Origin: Sarcocystis neurona
Lineage: Eukaryota; Apicomplexa; Conoidasida; Eucoccidiorida; Sarcocystidae
Reading direction: 5' to 3'
Assembly: GCA_000727475.1 (NCBI GenBank)
Contig: KL647294.1
Location: 1,792,809 to 1,856,808, forward strand
Length of the DNA stretch: 64,000 nucleotides
The notes below the pieces were generated by a model. That model was not told the origin of the DNA, did not search any database, and saw only the letters and a list, made by a program, of their open reading frames with translations. This document shows, piece by piece, positions 62,401 through 64,000 of this stretch; the stretch's first letter is position 1; each line of letters starts with the position of its first letter. The position numbers and the translations under genes were made by a program.

Positions 62401-63555
62401 ATATATTGATGTTTGTGGACCTACACATACACATATATATATGGAGAGAGAGAGGGAGAGAGAGAAATACAACTATTTAGATACGCACATCATATTTTAG
62501 ATGTAAATCTCCTTCTTCTCTCTGTAAGTGTACACATACGCGAACATATTTTAAATACACGTACCCGTACGCGGATGTACCTACGAAAGTCCCCACTTTT
62601 CTCTCTCTTCTACACATACATACGCATATATATATCAACGTCCACACGAGGGACAGATGTACACGTAAACGTATAACTGTATGCGCATTTACGGATATAC
62701 ACCAGCCTCCGTACAAATGACAAACATACGTACACGCGGATATACGCACCTCTCCATATATGCAGGCGCGCACCTATGTACATGCAGAAAATATAGGTGT
62801 ATGTAAACACCCTAATTAAGGACGGCAAATATACGTGTATGTGCGAGTCTCCCTCTCTCTTCCTCCGTATACGCACATATACGTATCTACGCATGGACGG
62901 GAACTACACGTAAAACTATGAACGTATGTAGAGTTACAGGAAGTCGAGTGCGGCTTGAAAATACCTCCAACTCCCTGCTCTCCCTGCTTCCTTCAACCTG
63001 TACTCCAACGGACCAACTGCCTTCAGCTTCTTCACCTTTTCGCCGGTCTCCCTCCCCACGTGAGTGAGCACTTACATATATATATATACACATGCGCACG
63101 TCCCCCCCCACCCCCACGCCCCGAGGCAGACAGAGACAAACACTCCACATACACAGGAGACGCTTTTACTCATTAAAGAGACGAGGAGGGACGCTTGATG
63201 CTCCTTTTCCGCTATCGGCGTCTACATGGAGATCTACACGTTGGGTTGACGTTTCCGACTAGCTGCGTCAACCGCTTTTCCTCTGCCCGCGCGCACATCT
63301 CTAGATCTGTGCCTGCGTCCCTCTGCCTCTTCCTACCTAGGAACGTGTCTAAACACCCCGCCCTCTGCGACAAAATTCAACCCACACACGCGTGCACTCC
63401 GGAAGACTCACGGCCACTTTCTTGCGATCCACGTCCACGTGGAAAGTTACGTTGCCTTTGTGAATGGTCACCTCGACCAGAGGCGCGTGGGTCAGACGTC
63501 TCTCCACTTCCTGCCCGTCCGCGGTCGTGCGCACCGGAATCCACATCGGAAGGCA
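47705..63555 (-). CDS. DnaK-TPR: Hsp110/Grp170-type Hsp70 fused to a TPR region, partial
   Basis: Seven minus-strand exons join in phase (2,112 nt, 704 codons): 63555-63412, 61152-60634, 57399-56728, 54606-54448, 52320-52017, 50938-50698 and 47777-47705. Exons 1-3 are an Hsp70-superfamily nucleotide-binding domain in family order: GVVVVPAFISGKDLRVISAA, GILDVGAADTSFVVLEL, VLAGETAANLGFLDVL and FAIGTLVRIPWML. The usual glycine motifs (DLGGGT, LGG, VGGxxRIP) are altered, so ATP hydrolysis is doubtful. Exons 4-5 match the Hsp110 helical C-terminus (VNSYVLEMRQSALSSYPTLL, then DASEEQLKKVQQEFRAYFEG). Exons 5-7 build TPR units (KRLIES-GQYDLGIFTAEKSL, ETAVSHCTTALSI-D-PSSV, FLLRGRAYMAKGDLANAE). The likely role is a co-chaperone or nucleotide exchange factor docking on Hsp70/Hsp90. 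Toxoplasma has a protein called DnAK-TPR, which as I recall is a bradyzoite marker. The N-terminus lies beyond the window. Beta-domain exons are missing from the model, perhaps in the gapped intron at 54607-56727. The 3' end is uncertain. Confidence 0.72.
47882..48070. repeat. (TA)n-rich intronic tract
   Basis: Alternating TATATA and CATATG/TACATA runs within an intron of the DnaK-TPR gene; no coding potential. Another long pure run is at 48705-48730. Confidence 0.75.
48260..48355 (-). CDS. Possible cassette exon of the DnaK-TPR gene
   Basis: Within the 2.9-kb intron between TPR exons, AAGAAGTCGCAG forms an acceptor (AG 48357-48356). A 96-base open piece follows, ending at a modest donor (GTATAC). 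It encodes TTDVLAQRSEREKAAVAWTY and a further 11 residues. Its length is a multiple of three and its phases fit both neighbours, so it can be included (D-TTDV ... RD-A-PSSV) or skipped (SI-D-PSSV) without changing frame. Skipping restores a regular TPR unit, so inclusion would be an alternative form. Confidence 0.25.
48751..48930. repeat. Intronic array, three units of about 60-75 bp
   Basis: Units start near 48751, 48809 and 48886. They share the pattern CCAGAATTATATACGTGTAGG (TATTCCCAGA / TATTACCAGA variants) and are separated by TA-rich DNA. Confidence 0.65.
49143..49580. repeat. Intronic array, three units of about 140-175 bp
   Basis: Units start near 49143, 49285 and 49459 with GTGCGTCCTCGTGCATGCA. 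An AGAGACAGA/CACACA run follows, then CTCTCAGCAG, TCTCGCCAG and a CACACATATATACAT tail. The array is specific to this intron of the DnaK-TPR gene. Confidence 0.65.
51404..51780. repeat. Intronic array, about five units of about 100 bp with (TA)n tails
   Basis: Units start near 51404, 51503, 51604, 51704 and 51756. Each has a core like GACGTGGATATACTCAGCCA, then CACGTCCAACGTG, a TCTCTCTC run and a (TA)n tail. The last unit is short and reaches the edge of an exon-like stretch. Confidence 0.7.
53333..53800. repeat. Intronic array, four units of about 130-146 bp with (TA)n tails
   Basis: Units start at 53333, 53479, 53623 and 53753 with CGAAGCGCACGTAGAGAGAC or close variants. CACACACAG, CTCTCTCTC and a long pure (TA)n tract end each unit. 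The array lies in the intron between the exons at 54606-54448 and 52320-52017. Confidence 0.75.
54740..55800. repeat. Long CAG array with an internal sequence gap
   Basis: Near-continuous CAG/CGG-interrupted repeats on the plus strand (CTG in the sense of the DnaK-TPR gene), within its intron 56727-54607. Units such as AGCAGCGGGAGCAGCAGC recur on both sides of the gap. All six frames stay open through it as poly-A, poly-S, poly-Q, poly-L or poly-C with no product implied. Confidence 0.85.
54951..55436. other. Assembly gap, 486 N
   Basis: Run of N inside the CAG array. The true length is unknown. The flanks are the same repeat family, so it is probably a collapsed or unresolved repeat. Confidence 0.98.
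58290..59260. repeat. Intronic array of about 60-90 bp units with (TA)n
   Basis: Recurrent units read ACACGAGGTAATG or ATGAGGTAGTG, then a short variable part, CTTCTCTCTCTA and a (TA)n tract. The array fills much of the 3.2-kb intron between the exons at 61152-60634 and 57399-56728 of the DnaK-TPR gene. The rest of that intron holds GGAAGA-type purine-rich DNA (57500-58260, 59850-60200) and a CTG-rich stretch (60220-60510). Confidence 0.65.
61160..63400. other. Intron of the DnaK-TPR gene, no further exon supported
   Basis: Purine-rich on the plus strand to about 62,150, then TA/CA-rich with TCTCTC runs. One helical piece on the minus strand near 63,062-62,960 (ETGEKVKKLKAVGPLEYRLK) precedes a possible donor, but the flanking exons already join well without it. 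Confidence 0.4.
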
Positions 63556-63563
63556 CTGCAGCA

Positions 63564-63780
63564 GCAACACCCGTGCAGCAGCAACACCCGTGCAGCAGCA
63601 ACACCCGTGCAGCAGCAACACCCGTGCAGCAGCAACAGACGTGCAGCAGCAACAGACGTGCAGCAGCAACAGACGTGCAGCACCCACACACATGCAGCAG
63701 CAACACACGCGCAGCAGGAACACACGTGCGGCACCAACACACGCGCAACAGCAACACAAGCGCAGCAGCAGCGGCTGGTT
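63564..63780. repeat. 17-bp minisatellite next to a splice acceptor
   Basis: CAGCAGCAACACCCGTG repeats with period 17, grading into variants ending ACAGACGTG and ACACACATG, for about a dozen copies. Read on the minus strand, its CTG-rich edge supplies the acceptor (GTTGCTGCTGCAG, ends 63556) of the exon 63555-63412. The period is not a multiple of three, which fits an intronic location. Confidence 0.8.
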
Positions 63781-64000
63781 CAACAGTGAGACTCGCCCAC
63801 ACCGGCAGCAGAAACACCCCAACAGCACCATGCAAGCAGCAGCAGCAAACGCTGTTTCTTCTTCAAGAGAGCATCCGTCTACACGGGATGGCACTGCAGC
63901 AGCAACATACAACCAGCGCCGGCCGCAGCAGCCGCTTTTTCGAGACGAAAGCCGTTCACGTCCGGAGACAATGGAGTAGCAGCCTACAACGAGCACCAGC
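63781..64000 (-). other. Right edge: CAG-rich, probably still intronic
   Basis: Minus-strand frames here are Leu/Cys/Ala-rich from CTG repeats and show no Hsp70 N-terminal motif. The first exons of the DnaK-TPR gene, with the phosphate-binding start of the Hsp70 fold, should therefore lie beyond position 64,000. Confidence 0.4.

Noticed and set aside
1..64000. tRNA, rRNA, CRISPR and telomere repeats
   Set aside because: No tRNA B-box in a foldable context, no rRNA segment, no regularly spaced direct repeats of CRISPR type, and no TTTAGGG arrays were found by eye.

Overview
This window reads as nuclear DNA of a coccidian apicomplexan, most likely Eimeria (inferred from sequence character alone). 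The signs are very dense CAG/CTG trinucleotide repeats that stay open in several frames as poly-Q, poly-A or poly-S. Genes are split by long GT-AG introns packed with (TA)n, (CA)n and TCTCTC-type repeats. No bacterial operon structure, tRNA, rRNA or CRISPR array was seen. Most ORFs longer than 60 codons are chance shadows, so genes were called from splice sites, reading phase and protein family resemblance.

Layout. Positions 1 to about 21,900 form a repeat-poor segment with little recognisable coding sequence. It holds pieces of apparently decaying membrane or secreted protein genes (terminal exons with a transmembrane helix at 171-447 and 2925-3089), degenerate tandem copies of such an exon and its 3' flank, and a 69-bp three-copy repeat. 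It also holds a two-exon gene for a small secreted acidic protein (5142-6773) with a decayed second copy of exon 2, and a short minus-strand gene that could encode a mitochondrial protein (11901-12137). At about 21.9 kb the texture switches to CAG-rich DNA.

Positions 24,722-35,389 (+) hold a five-exon gene for a protein of about 1,145 residues. It has a long Ser/Gln/Ala-rich region, a CUE-like ubiquitin-binding fold split by an intron, and a C-terminal coiled coil. Its 4.1-kb third intron contains CAG-repeat ORFs of 560-700 codons that are probably not genes. Positions 35.4-45.8 kb are poor in recognisable genes and include a dense cluster of GCATGC motifs at 44.3-45.2 kb.

Positions 63,555 down to at least 47,705 (-), perhaps down to 45,866, hold a large multi-exon gene whose 5' end lies beyond the window. 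Seven exons join with consistent phase into an Hsp110/Grp170-type Hsp70 with degenerate ATPase motifs, fused to a C-terminal TPR region. It resembles the DnaK-TPR protein known from Toxoplasma. Its introns carry their own modular tandem repeat families, and one contains a 486-bp run of N inside a CAG array. The CUE gene and the DnaK-TPR gene point toward each other. One is probably linked to ubiquitin binding and the other to protein folding, but nothing in the sequence ties them into one pathway.
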